Below the pieces are notes generated by a model that saw only the letters and a list, made by a program, of their open reading frames with translations, made no database searches and was not told the origin of the DNA. This document shows, piece after piece, positions 6,632 through 16,600 of a stretch of 38,288 nt of DNA. The stretch spans positions 1 to 38,288 of the forward strand of contig JBLHSN010000014.1 of NCBI GenBank assembly GCA_047626195.1. Direction: 5' to 3'. This DNA is from CAJXTB01 sp047626195 (GTDB lineage Bacteria > Myxococcota_A > UBA796 > GCA-2862545). Both the position numbers and the translations under genes were made by a program. Numbering within the stretch: position 1 is the first letter of the stretch; each line of letters opens with the position of its first letter.

Positions 6632-8788
6632 ATGATTGCACTGTTGCTCGCATCGCTAGCTTGGGCCGACGAACCCGAACCCGTTGACCCATTTGAAGAA
6701 GCCGACGAGAGCGAGCTGTTCGCCCTCGACGAACAACTGGTTACCGTTGCGTCTCGCTACGCACAGACCGTTCAAAAAGCGCCTAATATCGTTACTTTAG
6801 TGACGGCTGACATGATTCGGGAGCGGGGGTACCGCACGGTCACCGACATTCTGCGCGACATGCCGGGACTGTATGCCAGCAAGAGCTCAGAAGGCCGAGA
6901 CCTGGTGACCTTCCGCGGCATTGTCAGCCCAGACAACAACAAAATCTTGCTACTCGTCGACGGCGTGGCTTGGTACGATGGCGTGTACACCCATGCCTTC
7001 ACCGGTGATTTTCTCCCGGTCAGCCAGATTCGTCAAGTTGAGGTCATCAAGGGTCCGGGCTCTGCCGTATATGGTACCGGCGCCTTTGCAGGGGTGGTCA
7101 ATATTGTCACCTACGCCCCGGGAGAAGTTGACGGCGTGCGCGCTCACTGGACACTCGGAGGCCGCAATCGCTCCGATGTATCGGTCATGGCCGGCACCCG
7201 CACACGAGCTGCAGGTCTCGACATCGGTGTGTCCGCCACAGCCCGTATCCTGACCCAAGACGGTGACGGCATTGACATCACCCCACGCGGCGAGCGCGAC
7301 TTGCTCGGTCAAGACCCCAAGCGTGGCGCGTTCATCGCAGCTCGGCTGGACTTAGAAGGTCTGACATTGGGCCTTGAGCACACGGACTACCGGCACTCTT
7401 TCTTAACCAACCCCGCAGCCACGCCCACAGATATCATTCAGCGAGACATCGATAACTACGGGCTGTTCTACCACTACACCACGATTCACGCGCGCTACGA
7501 CATCGACGTCGCCAACCGTGTCACCGTGACCCCACGAGTGTGGTCGCACCGCTACGACAACCCCGGCTCCTACTTCTTCGATGCCGGATTCACCACAGTC
7601 GAGCGGGCAGACGGCACCTTCGACACCACTCAATCGCTCGTCACGGTAGAGACGAACAAGGATACCAGACGTCTTGGGTTCGCTGTCGACATGGACGCCA
7701 GGCCGGTTCTCGACCACGTCACAGTGGCTGGAACCGGAGCCGAGCTCACTCGAATCATCCCCGGACCTGACGACCAGTCGGGTGTCCTTGACCTGGAGTT
7801 CCAGCCGGGCGACATCGTGGGTCGCAGCACTGGGTTCGAAGCCTCCGGCGGTCTCCTGAACGTCTATGCCTACGCCCAACACACCTGGACCGCCCTACCC
7901 GAGTTGGAGTTTGTACTCGGCGCCCGCTACGACCAACGGTTCCCGGTAAACAGCAGCGATGACCCCGGTGCTGGGGTGTTTCAGCCAACCGCGACACCAC
8001 GAGCTGGTGTGCTATTGGTTCCGAGCGATGCTGTAACCGTCAAAGTGCTGTACGGACGGGCCTTCCGCGCGCCCAACGTACGAGAGCTCTTGGTCAAGAC
8101 GACCGAGCGCGATGAAGACGACCAGTTCGTCTTTGCAGCGGGCCGTCTAGACTTGCGGCCAGAGAGTATTGATACCGTCGAAGCTGAGATCACCGCAAAG
8201 CCAATGGACGGCTTAGAGCTGCGTGCCTTGGGTAGCTGGTCGCTGGTTACCAACGAAATCGACAAGATTAGCCCACCTAACGAGTACCAAAACCTGGCTG
8301 GGAACTTGTCGGTCGTCGCTGCCGAGGCTGAAGCTACGCTGACCTACGCCGCGTTCACGGCTCGCGTCGCCTACGCGCTCACATTGTCCCAATACGGCTC
8401 CCAGGGTCCCTACGCCGGACGTCAGCAGTTCGAAGTGCCACCCCATATGGTGAAAGCTTCCCTCACCGGGCGTCTGGGTGAACGGCTGTCCAGCACGGTG
8501 CTGGCCGAAGTGTACAGCGCGCGACCCCGGAGCGATTGGGCACCGACCGTCGGCTTGGAAGACGGCCCTGCGTATGCCCTCGTCCACGTTTCTGGGCGGG
8601 CTAGTGACTTGGGTCCAGGTGAACGTTTCGGCGTTGGCTTCTCGATACGCAATGCATCCAATACGCAGTACCAGACCCCAGTATACCGTGACGAGGTAGA
8701 CCGCGGCGCCCCCGGAGACCCACGCTTCCCACGAGGAATCCAAGCCGAAGGGCGCGCAGTATTCGCCACCGTCGACGTCGACCTCTGA
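6632..8788 (+). CDS. TonB-dependent outer-membrane receptor
   Basis: 718 residues. A short signal peptide (MIALLLASLAWA) is cut before DEPEP. An acidic stretch with EQLVTVASR resembles a TonB box, followed by a plug domain (about 45-155) with APNIVTLVTADMI, GYRTVTDILRDMPGLY, LLLVDGV, VEVIKGPGSAVYGTGAFAGVVNIVT. The rest is a 22-strand type barrel with alternating aromatic strands and a YGRAFRAPNVREL segment typical of these receptors. The last residue is Leu, not the usual Phe/Trp. The substrate (siderophore, cobalamin, glycan) cannot be told; no TonB, ExbB or periplasmic binding partner is adjacent. It begins 17 bases after the FKBP gene, so the two are probably cotranscribed. Confidence 0.93.
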   Translation: MIALLLASLAWADEPEPVDPFEEADESELFALDEQLVTVASRYAQTVQKAPNIVTLVTADMIRERGYRTVTDILRDMPGLYASKSSEGRDLVTFRGIVSPDNNKILLLVDGVAWYDGVYTHAFTGDFLPVSQIRQVEVIKGPGSAVYGTGAFAGVVNIVTYAPGEVDGVRAHWTLGGRNRSDVSVMAGTRTRAAGLDIGVSATARILTQDGDGIDITPRGERDLLGQDPKRGAFIAARLDLEGLTLGLEHTDYRHSFLTNPAATPTDIIQRDIDNYGLFYHYTTIHARYDIDVANRVTVTPRVWSHRYDNPGSYFFDAGFTTVERADGTFDTTQSLVTVETNKDTRRLGFAVDMDARPVLDHVTVAGTGAELTRIIPGPDDQSGVLDLEFQPGDIVGRSTGFEASGGLLNVYAYAQHTWTALPELEFVLGARYDQRFPVNSSDDPGAGVFQPTATPRAGVLLVPSDAVTVKVLYGRAFRAPNVRELLVKTTERDEDDQFVFAAGRLDLRPESIDTVEAEITAKPMDGLELRALGSWSLVTNEIDKISPPNEYQNLAGNLSVVAAEAEATLTYAAFTARVAYALTLSQYGSQGPYAGRQQFEVPPHMVKASLTGRLGERLSSTVLAEVYSARPRSDWAPTVGLEDGPAYALVHVSGRASDLGPGERFGVGFSIRNASNTQYQTPVYRDEVDRGAPGDPRFPRGIQAEGRAVFATVDVDL

Positions 8789-8798
8789 CTGACACGAT

Positions 8799-9542
8799 CT
8801 AAGGAATGACGCACAAACGCGGGTCGTGGAGGGAGATGAGTGCCACGTCGACAGGAGCCCGAGGTCCATTGGCAAGCTGCCGCACCCGCCGCGCCGACAG
8901 CATCAGCGCATCAGCGACGTCGCGGATGCTCCAGCCACATGCGCGTGCAAGCTGGGTGAACAAGGCAAAACTGCGCCGATCGGACGGAAGTAGTCCCAAC
9001 ACGGATGCAGACAGGCGCATCAAGAACCCCACTGGCGCCCCCTCTTGCGGCTCCAAGATGGACGCTGGCAGGGCACGACCACCGCTTCGCAGATGAACCC
9101 GATGCACGTCAATGCGGGACCGCACAGCCTCCGCATCAAAGAAGCTTGCGGTACGGAAGCCCATGACATCGCGATGGCTGGTCCACGGACTCGCCAAGGG
9201 TCCGAGAGCGCCATCGACGCGTGAGACCTGGTGTGCCCACACCAAGGCGTCCTCCACGCTCGACGAGCGCGACCGCTTGGTCTGGCCAAGGCACAAGACG
9301 ACTTCTTGCCCACGCAGACTCGCCACCGTCCCGACTCGCACTCCCCGCATGGCGTGAGCGATAGCAGTCGCCGGCCCCTCGACGGCAAAGCGCACTTGGC
9401 GGTCGGCCAGACCAAACCCAAGCAGGCCCACCCCCTGTTTGGCGCAGGCACCCGACAACCGCACCAACAGCGCGTACCGCTCTCGACTCGTAGCCAACTC
9501 TCTCCAGCCCGTGTCCACCGCAATCTGAATCCGCTCGATCAT
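8799..9542 (-). CDS. Degenerate Y1/REP-type transposase homologue with C-terminal helix-turn-helix
   Basis: 247 residues from ATG 9542. The N-terminal part aligns by eye with Y1 (RAYT) transposases: RYALLVRLSGACAKQGVGLLGFGLADRQVRFAVEGP occupies the place of the segment that normally reads ...MPNHxHLLVE, but both histidines of the HUH motif are gone. ALVWAHQVSRVDGALG...PWTSHRD matches the later ...NPVRAGLV...PWSSYR stretch, with the tyrosine nucleophile missing. Residues of about 175-230 (LARACGWSIRDVADALMLSARRVRQL) look like a DnaA-C or similar helix-turn-helix, as seen in some RAYT proteins. Catalysis is thus unlikely; DNA binding is possible. It lies 103 bases downstream of the Nudix gene on the same strand and converges with the receptor gene. 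The homology call is mine from pattern, with moderate confidence. Confidence 0.6.
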   Translation of the reverse strand: MIERIQIAVDTGWRELATSRERYALLVRLSGACAKQGVGLLGFGLADRQVRFAVEGPATAIAHAMRGVRVGTVASLRGQEVVLCLGQTKRSRSSSVEDALVWAHQVSRVDGALGPLASPWTSHRDVMGFRTASFFDAEAVRSRIDVHRVHLRSGGRALPASILEPQEGAPVGFLMRLSASVLGLLPSDRRSFALFTQLARACGWSIRDVADALMLSARRVRQLANGPRAPVDVALISLHDPRLCVIP

Positions 9543-9546
9543 CGAC

Positions 9547-9554
9547 CACCTCCT
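9547..9554 (-). promoter_or_regulatory. Strong ribosome binding site of the transposase-like gene
   Basis: AGGAGGTG on the minus strand, 4 bases before ATG 9542. It rules out the longer frame that would start at TTG 9566. Confidence 0.8.
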
Positions 9555-9621
9555 GCGAGGGGTCAAAGCAAATCGGGTGCCAACTCAAATCCGGCTTTCG
9601 ACCGTCCGGCAAGCGGCGGCA

Positions 9622-9650
9622 ACTGACAGCTGTCGCTGACAGTTGTCAGT
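9622..9650. repeat. Two adjacent palindromes at the Nudix gene end
   Basis: GACAGCTGTC (9625-9634) is a perfect 10-bp palindrome; CTGACAGTTGTCAG (9636-9649) is a 6-bp inverted repeat around two bases. Outer ACTGACA and TGTCAGT can also pair. The element overlaps the Nudix stop codon and lies about 80 bases upstream of the transposase-like gene. It could be a weak terminator, an operator, or a REP-like remnant. Confidence 0.5.
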
Positions 9651-10449
9651 CCGTCTTCGGCGCCCACCATTTACCCTGATCAAATACAATCTCGGTCGGC
9701 AGTCCGGCAATGGCTGCATCCGGGTGGTTGGCATGCCCTGGAAGGGTCAAACGCACGGTCCCATCGGCAAGCTCTAAGACAGGCAAGATACGCTCAATGG
9801 CACGGTCGTCGGTGTGCGCAAGTACAGCATCCACATGCGCCAGACGCTCCAATTCACGCACTATCCACCACGTTGGCGGCGCCATTCGTACCTCCCCGGA
9901 GTCTACCGCCGCGAGCGCGTCTGTCGGGTGGAACCAGCCGCTATCGATGGTCTCTCCATCATCATGCGACCCGTCGCTGTCCGTAGTGGCCACAACAAAC
10001 CGGGTGTCGTACCGTCGAGGCTCAGAGACCGGAGTCACCCACCACCCCCATGGCTTGAGCACGTCCAGATCAATCGACGCCTGATGCGCGGCAAGCAGGT
10101 CACAAAATCGCACTTCCCCACTGTTGAGCGGGTGACGAAGGGCTTCCGGAAGCTCCCCTTTTCCAAGCCAAATCCCAGCTTCTTCAAAGGTCTCGCGCAC
10201 GCCTGCCACTAAGAACCCTGTGGCTTCATCGTCGGACAGGCCCAGACGCGACGCGGTCATCTCGCCCCCGCTGACCATGTTCTGCGGCATGGTGTGGTCA
10301 TCGTCGTCGACACGGCCGCCGGGAAAGACCCAGGCGCCCGGCATGAAGCGACTCTTCCCATGGCGCTTGACCAAGAAGACTTCAACGCCTCGCTGGCCCT
10401 CACGAAGCAGTAAGACCGTCGTTGCTGGACGCAGGTCCGGAGCACTCAT
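9646..10449 (-). CDS. Nudix hydrolase, NUDT19-like
   Basis: 267 residues. The Nudix signature is split: an N-terminal FMPGAWVFPGGRVDDDD and, after an insertion of about 35 residues, AGVRETFEEAGIWL, which carries the metal-binding REx2EExG core. This spacing is seen in NUDT19-type proteins, which hydrolyse acyl-CoA or related nucleoside diphosphates. Later parts (WVTPVSEPRRYDTRFVVA, ESGW-like DSGWFHP) also fit that group. Start ATG 10449 overlaps the stop of the large OmpA gene as ATGA, so translation is probably coupled. It is cytosolic; the true substrate is not shown by sequence. Confidence 0.88.
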   Translation of the reverse strand: MSAPDLRPATTVLLLREGQRGVEVFLVKRHGKSRFMPGAWVFPGGRVDDDDHTMPQNMVSGGEMTASRLGLSDDEATGFLVAGVRETFEEAGIWLGKGELPEALRHPLNSGEVRFCDLLAAHQASIDLDVLKPWGWWVTPVSEPRRYDTRFVVATTDSDGSHDDGETIDSGWFHPTDALAAVDSGEVRMAPPTWWIVRELERLAHVDAVLAHTDDRAIERILPVLELADGTVRLTLPGHANHPDAAIAGLPTEIVFDQGKWWAPKTD

Positions 10450-13400
10450 TCTGCCACCTCCACAATATGAAACTCAACCCGCCGATTGACCGCATGAACA
10501 TCGGGAATATCTCCCTGCTGTAGTAGACGTCCTTCGCCGTAACCAATGGACTCTAGTCGCTCTTCGGAAATGCCAACCGCTTTGAGGTAGCGCATGACGG
10601 CGGCGGCTCGACGGTCGGACAGCGCTAGATTGTATTCGGCATTTCCCTGAGAGTCCGTGTGTCCTTCAATCCGAATACGCCCCACTTCCGCATGCTCTTT
10701 CAACGCATCCGCCAACACTGCCAGAACCGTACTGGATTGGCTGGTGAGTACGTCGCTGTCGAGCTCGAAGAAGATAGTTTGAGTGGTGTAGATACGTCGT
10801 GAAACTAGGTCAATTTCAACCGCTTGCGGTCGCAATGAAGCGACTAAGACTACCCGCTGACCAGCGTCCACATCCACATCTTCGAGCGTCCAGTTGTAGC
10901 CATCGGCTTCGACAAGAACGTCAAACTGCCCAGGTTCAAGTTCGACCAACCCAATTCCCAGAGCGTTGGTCCGTGCCCGTTCGGGTCCCACTCGTACACT
11001 GGCATTGCTGACCGGCTCACCATTGGGCGCCAACACACGCACTTCGAGCAGTCCCGTAGTTGCAGCCGGAGCTTGCGGTGTCACCTGTTGCACAACCGCC
11101 GCCTGTTCCGCCATGGCACCAAAGCGGTAGCGCCCACCGAGGAACAATCGAAAGTCTGGAGCGCCTAGTCCTTGCGACAACGCGCTTCCACCACCCACGC
11201 GCATCTCCAGGCGCGGCAATGGGTACACACTCGCGACAGCACGCCACTCCGCCGGCCGACGTCCCACTTGCTCGGCATTCGACAACCAGTACTCACCGTC
11301 CGCTTCTAACGACACGCCAACCCGGCCGTCACGAACGCCAACGCCCGTGGCCCAGACCAATGTGGGCGCTACCTTCAGCGCTCCGACACTCGTCGCTGTA
11401 CCGGTCCGGAAACCGATATGACTCGCGAGCTTGACCGGTCCGAAGGTACGGCTGACCGCGCCGCCCAGGGTGAGACGCGTGCGCGATGCGCCAAGAAAGT
11501 TGCGCCCGCTGCCTGTCGGTAGAGTCAGGTCGAACAACGCGCCAACGTTTACGGGCAGCGCGCCTTGCTCCGCCAAGCGAAACTCAGAAGACAAGCGAAG
11601 GTCTCCGATCTGCACAGGCCCGCTGACCTCACCACCGCTAGCGTAGGGATGGATAGGTAGGTCAACGCCTAAGCGAGCCGGTCCGATGTTTACACCACCC
11701 AGCAGGTTTGCGGTCAGAACCGAGCCAACTAGGCGCTCTTCCCCGCCTTGGGCATCGTCATAGCGGTAGACCAATGGGTCATCGACGAAGTTGAACAACA
11801 GTCCGGCCCAACCGGTCTTGCTATCGCCCACAACGCCATCTTCCACACCCAAGAGCATGCCTTCATCGACGGACGGACGAAAGCGTTGCGCATCAACCTG
11901 CTGGGCGGATGCGGTCGTTGCGGTCGTTGCGGTGAGCGCCAAGACCGCAGCAACAGTGCGACGACGACGCAGTAGACCGGCAAGCACAAACAACAAACTA
12001 AAGCTACCAGCCCCAGAAGCACCGGTCATCGAACAACCGCCACCAGCAAAGTACCCGGTGCGGGTCGGATCAATGACCACGCCACCAGTGTCGGTATCTG
12101 TATCGACATCAGGGTCGTCGCACAGGTTGTCGACGTCATTGACGTCGAGCCAGTTTGGAATGCCGTCGCAGTCTTGGTCGCCGACTTCCTCATCTGCATC
12201 TAGGGTACCGTTACCGTCAGCATCCGTGTCTAAGTTATTCGGTAGACCATCGTTGTCTGCGTCGCCGCCGCCCTCTTCGCTGTCCAAGTAGCCGTCGCCA
12301 TCGCTGTCATCATCGACGAACGCGGGAATGCAGTCCCCATCCGGGTCCTGCAGTCCTTCGACAGCATCCGCAACACCGTCACCATCGCTATCCACGTCAT
12401 CGATGAGACCGTCTGCAGCGCGGAGTTCTAGAACATCCGGCACGCCGTCTTCATCGGTGTCGACGTCATCAGCGGCATCGTTTGGGTCGGTCTCCCAACA
12501 GTCGAAATCTACCGCTCCATTGCCGTTGCGGTCTTCGCGACCATCGCCAAACCCGCCGCCATCGGTGTCTCGGTCTCGTGGGTCCGTGGTCTCACCATCC
12601 ATATCTGCCACGAAGCAGCCTGCATCTAGGTTGGTGTCTGGGTGGCTTTCGGTGAGTCCAGACTCAGTGCCATCCAACACACCGTCATCATCACTGTCAC
12701 AGTTCAGAGCAGCGGGAGCTCCGTCGGCATCGAGGTCTGCGGCTTCTTCGCCGTCGAGTAGACCGTCATCATCCGAATCAGCATCATCCGGTTGGGTGCC
12801 CAGCGCCGCCTCTTCGAGGTCGGTCAATCCGTCGCCGTCTAGGTCGATGAAGAAGGGTTCGGCCTGAATCGGCAACAGCTCGGTACAGCCTGTCGAACAC
12901 CCAGCAACGTCGAATCGAGGAGAAACTCGCCCATCTCCAGTGACACCCGCGATGGACAGCGGAGAATCATCGTCGTAGCCGAGCGTGTTGTTGACGGATG
13001 TTCGCACAAGCCGAACATCGATGACGAAGGTACCGTCCGCTTCTCCGATGACGCGAATGTCCCCACTGGCGAGACTTCCCCAGGTTCCACCAACGGGCGG
13101 CAAAACAGGCAGAGCGCCGGCGGGTCGTAGACCGGGGTTATTGAGAACGTTGTCGCGCACCGAAATGGTTCCTGGGCCGGTGACACTCACCTCAAAATCG
13201 TAGGCCGCATCGCCAGCCCCCGGAGGGGCATCCGCATCCACAAGGAATGCCCAGGTTCCACCGCCCGGCAACTCGGTGGTCCCGTCCAGCGGGTCTTCGG
13301 CCACTCGAATGCCGAGGTATAAGTAGGTTTCATCCGCCGCTACGCGAAGTGCTGTCGCCGCTCCATCGGTCAGGTCCAGCCCGCTGAAGTCCGATATCAT

Positions 13401-13514
13401 GAGGTCGCCGATGTCTTCCGCATCGACAGTAGCCAACTCAGTCCACTCATTGCTCTCCGGCCACGCAAAGGCGGGAGCAGCTCCTAGGAGCGAAAAAAGA
13501 ACCAGCGCGCGCAT
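10446..13514 (-). CDS. Giant OmpA-family envelope protein with TSP3 repeats and an internal MYXO-CTERM-like signal
   Basis: 1022 residues from ATG 13514. Order: signal peptide MRALVLFSLLGAAPAFA; CBM9/DOMON-like beta domain (about 18-205); calcium-binding thrombospondin type-3 repeats of the DxDxDGxxD type (about 225-475); a sorting-signal-like block with GGGCS (Cys494), a hydrophobic helix and four Arg (about 515-518); a second signal-peptide-like segment ending TASA before QQ (about 519-536); an outer-membrane beta-barrel region (about 540-790); a carboxypeptidase-regulatory-like domain (about 805-875); and an OmpA peptidoglycan-binding domain with FELDSDVL, IEGHTDSQGNAEYNLALSDRRA and NRRVEF. 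It looks like two genes joined in frame. GGAG 6 bases before ATG 13514 picks this start over ATG 13526. It probably links outer membrane, cell wall and surface. Confidence 0.9.
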   Translation of the reverse strand: MRALVLFSLLGAAPAFAWPESNEWTELATVDAEDIGDLMISDFSGLDLTDGAATALRVAADETYLYLGIRVAEDPLDGTTELPGGGTWAFLVDADAPPGAGDAAYDFEVSVTGPGTISVRDNVLNNPGLRPAGALPVLPPVGGTWGSLASGDIRVIGEADGTFVIDVRLVRTSVNNTLGYDDDSPLSIAGVTGDGRVSPRFDVAGCSTGCTELLPIQAEPFFIDLDGDGLTDLEEAALGTQPDDADSDDDGLLDGEEAADLDADGAPAALNCDSDDDGVLDGTESGLTESHPDTNLDAGCFVADMDGETTDPRDRDTDGGGFGDGREDRNGNGAVDFDCWETDPNDAADDVDTDEDGVPDVLELRAADGLIDDVDSDGDGVADAVEGLQDPDGDCIPAFVDDDSDGDGYLDSEEGGGDADNDGLPNNLDTDADGNGTLDADEEVGDQDCDGIPNWLDVNDVDNLCDDPDVDTDTDTGGVVIDPTRTGYFAGGGCSMTGASGAGSFSLLFVLAGLLRRRRTVAAVLALTATTATTASAQQVDAQRFRPSVDEGMLLGVEDGVVGDSKTGWAGLLFNFVDDPLVYRYDDAQGGEERLVGSVLTANLLGGVNIGPARLGVDLPIHPYASGGEVSGPVQIGDLRLSSEFRLAEQGALPVNVGALFDLTLPTGSGRNFLGASRTRLTLGGAVSRTFGPVKLASHIGFRTGTATSVGALKVAPTLVWATGVGVRDGRVGVSLEADGEYWLSNAEQVGRRPAEWRAVASVYPLPRLEMRVGGGSALSQGLGAPDFRLFLGGRYRFGAMAEQAAVVQQVTPQAPAATTGLLEVRVLAPNGEPVSNASVRVGPERARTNALGIGLVELEPGQFDVLVEADGYNWTLEDVDVDAGQRVVLVASLRPQAVEIDLVSRRIYTTQTIFFELDSDVLTSQSSTVLAVLADALKEHAEVGRIRIEGHTDSQGNAEYNLALSDRRAAAVMRYLKAVGISEERLESIGYGEGRLLQQGDIPDVHAVNRRVEFHIVEVAE
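11905..12055 (-). other. Internal sorting signal followed by signal-peptide-like segment
   Basis: Within the OmpA-family gene the minus strand encodes TGYFAGGGCSMTGASG, then a hydrophobic stretch FSLLFVLAGLL, then RRRR, then TVAAVLALTATTATTASA before QQVD. The first part has the order Gly-Cys, helix, Arg cluster of MYXO-CTERM anchors, which are normally at the extreme C-terminus. The second has the order of an export signal. Confidence 0.75.
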
Positions 13515-13520
13515 AAACGA

Positions 13521-13524
13521 CTCC
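13521..13524 (-). promoter_or_regulatory. Ribosome binding site deciding the OmpA-family start
   Basis: GGAG on the minus strand 6 bases before ATG 13514. The upstream ATG 13526 has no comparable site and would add residues before the signal peptide. Confidence 0.6.
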
Positions 13525-13622
13525 ATCACTTGGTCAGCACCCTATCCCTCATGTAGTACAACAGACAACACAGTTGACACGTCAAGCTACAAGCTGGACC
13601 CCCAACAGGCTAGAGTGAAGCC

Positions 13623-16600
13623 ATGCGACACATCCTTTTTGCCACCCTTGGCTGGCTGCCCATCGTGGCTGCCGCAGCCCCCGTCACAGTGACCGAACAC
13701 ACGCTCGACGTCCGATTGGACCGCAGTGGGCTTGGAACTGCACAGCAAACGTGGACCGTTCGCATAGATGACCCTGCTGCTTGCGCTGCCGGCGTGCTTG
13801 CTCCTCCGGGCCTGCATGGTGCGGAAGATGGAGAAGCACGCGTCCTCCAGTCGGTTCTGCTGATCCCCGATAACGCTATCGAGGGATCGACCTACACCCT
13901 CACCTCTCGGCGTCGCGTGTCGCGCTGGGACAGCGGCGTCTTTGCCCTTGCACCGGATGCGCTGACCGAGTCGGCCACCCTCACCGTCCAGTCTTCTGGC
14001 CGAAGCGCCCCCTTGGTGTGGGCAGATGACGACGCTTTGCTATCGATCTCCAGCTCGCCCAACGCCAAGACTGTAACAACACAGTGGCGCTATGCAGAAT
14101 CCGGTACTGCCCTGTGGTCGACCGAGACCTCGTGGGCATCCCTTGGTGAACGACTCGAATCGCAGGTCAGTGAGAAGTTGGCATCGCGTGCCGAGCTAGG
14201 CCGCGAGCTGGTCAGCGCCTCTCGAAATACCGGACTCGGAATCGGCGGGCTGATGGACGAAGTTCGTTCAAGGGTCTCGGTACAGCCAGGTAATATCGGG
14301 ACCTTGGACGACGCACGGACAGCTGGAGAGGCACTCACCGCGCGCACTGGTACCGCTACGGAACGCGCCTTGGTGCTTCTCTCTGTCCTGCGAGAGTCAG
14401 ACTACGACGCGCGGCTGGCGTGGGTTCGTCCACAGTCAGGGACAGGAATCTCGCCAATTCCTCCCGTTCCATCCGCCTATCCCCTGCCAGCAATCGCTGT
14501 TATGACCGACCAACGAACGCTTTGGCTAGACCCAGCCAGCGACTTCTCGGTATCGCAAGGTATTCCGGCAGCGTTCACCGGCGGGATTGGCTGGGTCAGT
14601 GGTCGCTCCCCCGAACAAATCCTGGGTGCGCCTTCTACGACCTCAGACGTCACAATCATAGGCAGCGCCATCCTGTCGAGCACAGGCTCCTTGGCATGGG
14701 ACGTGTCCGTGACCGCTAGTGGTGCCATACAAGAGCGTCTGCGGTCCGAGCTTGCTCCGCTGAGTGAAGAACAGCGCAAACAGACCTTCCAAGACCTGCT
14801 CACCGTTGCGCGCTCTTCGGGCGAGACCCGCTCCACCGTTCGATTCTCAAACCTCACCCGCAGCGAACAACCCCTGCGCATCGAGCTTCAGATGGTGGAG
14901 CCTTCTGCCTTTCACCCTGCCGGACCCGGAATGGAAGGCAGCATCGTAGCCGCTCTCGCCCCCGCACTGTCGGAGTGGCTAGGCGACGACACACGAATCA
15001 CCGAGGACATTGGCATCGTGCTGCCCTCCAACCTGCGTGCCCTAGGAATGCCAGCTCAGCGTTCGGTCAACGATGCACTAGGCACCATCGCACGTTCGGT
15101 TGTGGACGACGGCCCGGCAATACGCCTCCATACCGAAGTCTCGCGCAATTTTGGCCTGCAGACCGACGAGACCGAGCGATTCTTTCGACGCGCAGCAGAG
15201 GCGCCACTCCAGCTGCTGCTTCTGCCGCCCATTACCCGCAAGCTCGCCAAGTCGATGGCCAAGACCCCTTGGCTCGACGACACCGCAGATCAACAAGCCT
15301 TGTCGGTCATCGCCACTGTTCGGGCGGGCGACATCGGGCGAGCTCGCAAGCTCGTTTTAAAGAATCAAGTCGGTGTCGATCGAGACACGCTGGTGTGGCG
15401 GGTGGCGGAACGGTCGGACTCCTCTGACCATCGAGCCTTAGACGTGTTGTGGGATCTCAGCGAGACCGATGACCAACGGATCACCGTCGCACAGGCGCTC
15501 GCTTCATGCTGCGGTCAGCGCGCATCGTGGCTCCGATTTTCCAAGCTACTGCGCACCCCCAATCCCGCGGACCGGCTCGAAGTCGTCCTCGCTGTAGTGC
15601 ACACCCAACCCCCGGCGCAGCCCGACCCCATCACAGATCCGACGGGTAATCAGGCATGGTTCCCCCCCGAACTACTCATGGAATGGGCCATTGAGTCTGC
15701 CGCGGCTTCGCCCACTACGCCAGAGGACGGAGATGCCCGTATTCTGCGCTTGCAAGCTCAAGCGGCGCTGAAAGAGTCTGATCCGGAGACGGCCGAGGCT
15801 TTGCTCATTCAGGCAATGCGCAGCTCCACAGCACCGGACCTTCCCATTCTGTTCGCTCGTGCGGGTGCCGCGATGGGCGTCAACGTTCACGAGACCATCT
15901 TGACAGTGGAAGAAGCGGTCGACAAGGCTCCTGCAGACCCAGTGGTACTTCTAGCCGCAGCAGACGTCACCTTGGACGTTGGCCACACCGAACAGGCGCT
16001 TGCGTATCGTCTAAAGGCTGCACGACTCATCGGCGATGACACTCGCCTTTGGCTGCAGGTCAGCCGCGAAGCGCTCGCAGTGGCCGACTTGGGTACCGCG
16101 CTGCACGCCGCAAGGCGCGCATCCGACCTCTCTCCAAACACTGGACCAGCGAGCGAGCAGCTGGCGACCCTTGCATGGTTGGCCGGTGACCTACCGCTCG
16201 CCGGTGTTGCAGCGTACAGAGTGGGAGCGCCACCACGGGCCCCCCTGGTGCTCGCCGACACCTTGTCCGACACCACCGTCGTCGAACGGGCGGCCATCTT
16301 GGAGTGGCGCGACACTGCCGTCCGTCTCAATCCAGACTTGCTTGCCGACCGCGCCTTGGCACGCTTGGCACGCGGCGATGTTGACAAAGCGGCTCTAGAC
16401 GGCCTGTGGCTTAGCACCGTTCACAACGACCCGCGCGGCGCCAGCTTGACCCTCGCCGCTACGACGAGCCGAATGACCGAGACACAGCTGGGTCCCGACA
16501 CCACAGACGTCTCCGCAACCGTCACCCTGACGAGAGGCATTGTTCTCGGGACTCCCGGACTGGACAGAGCAGCGACCATGCTGGAGGACAACGCGGTGGC

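Noticed and set aside
13530..13622. TTGACA in the divergent gap as a -35 box
   Set aside because: No -10 hexamer occurs at 15-19 bases spacing.
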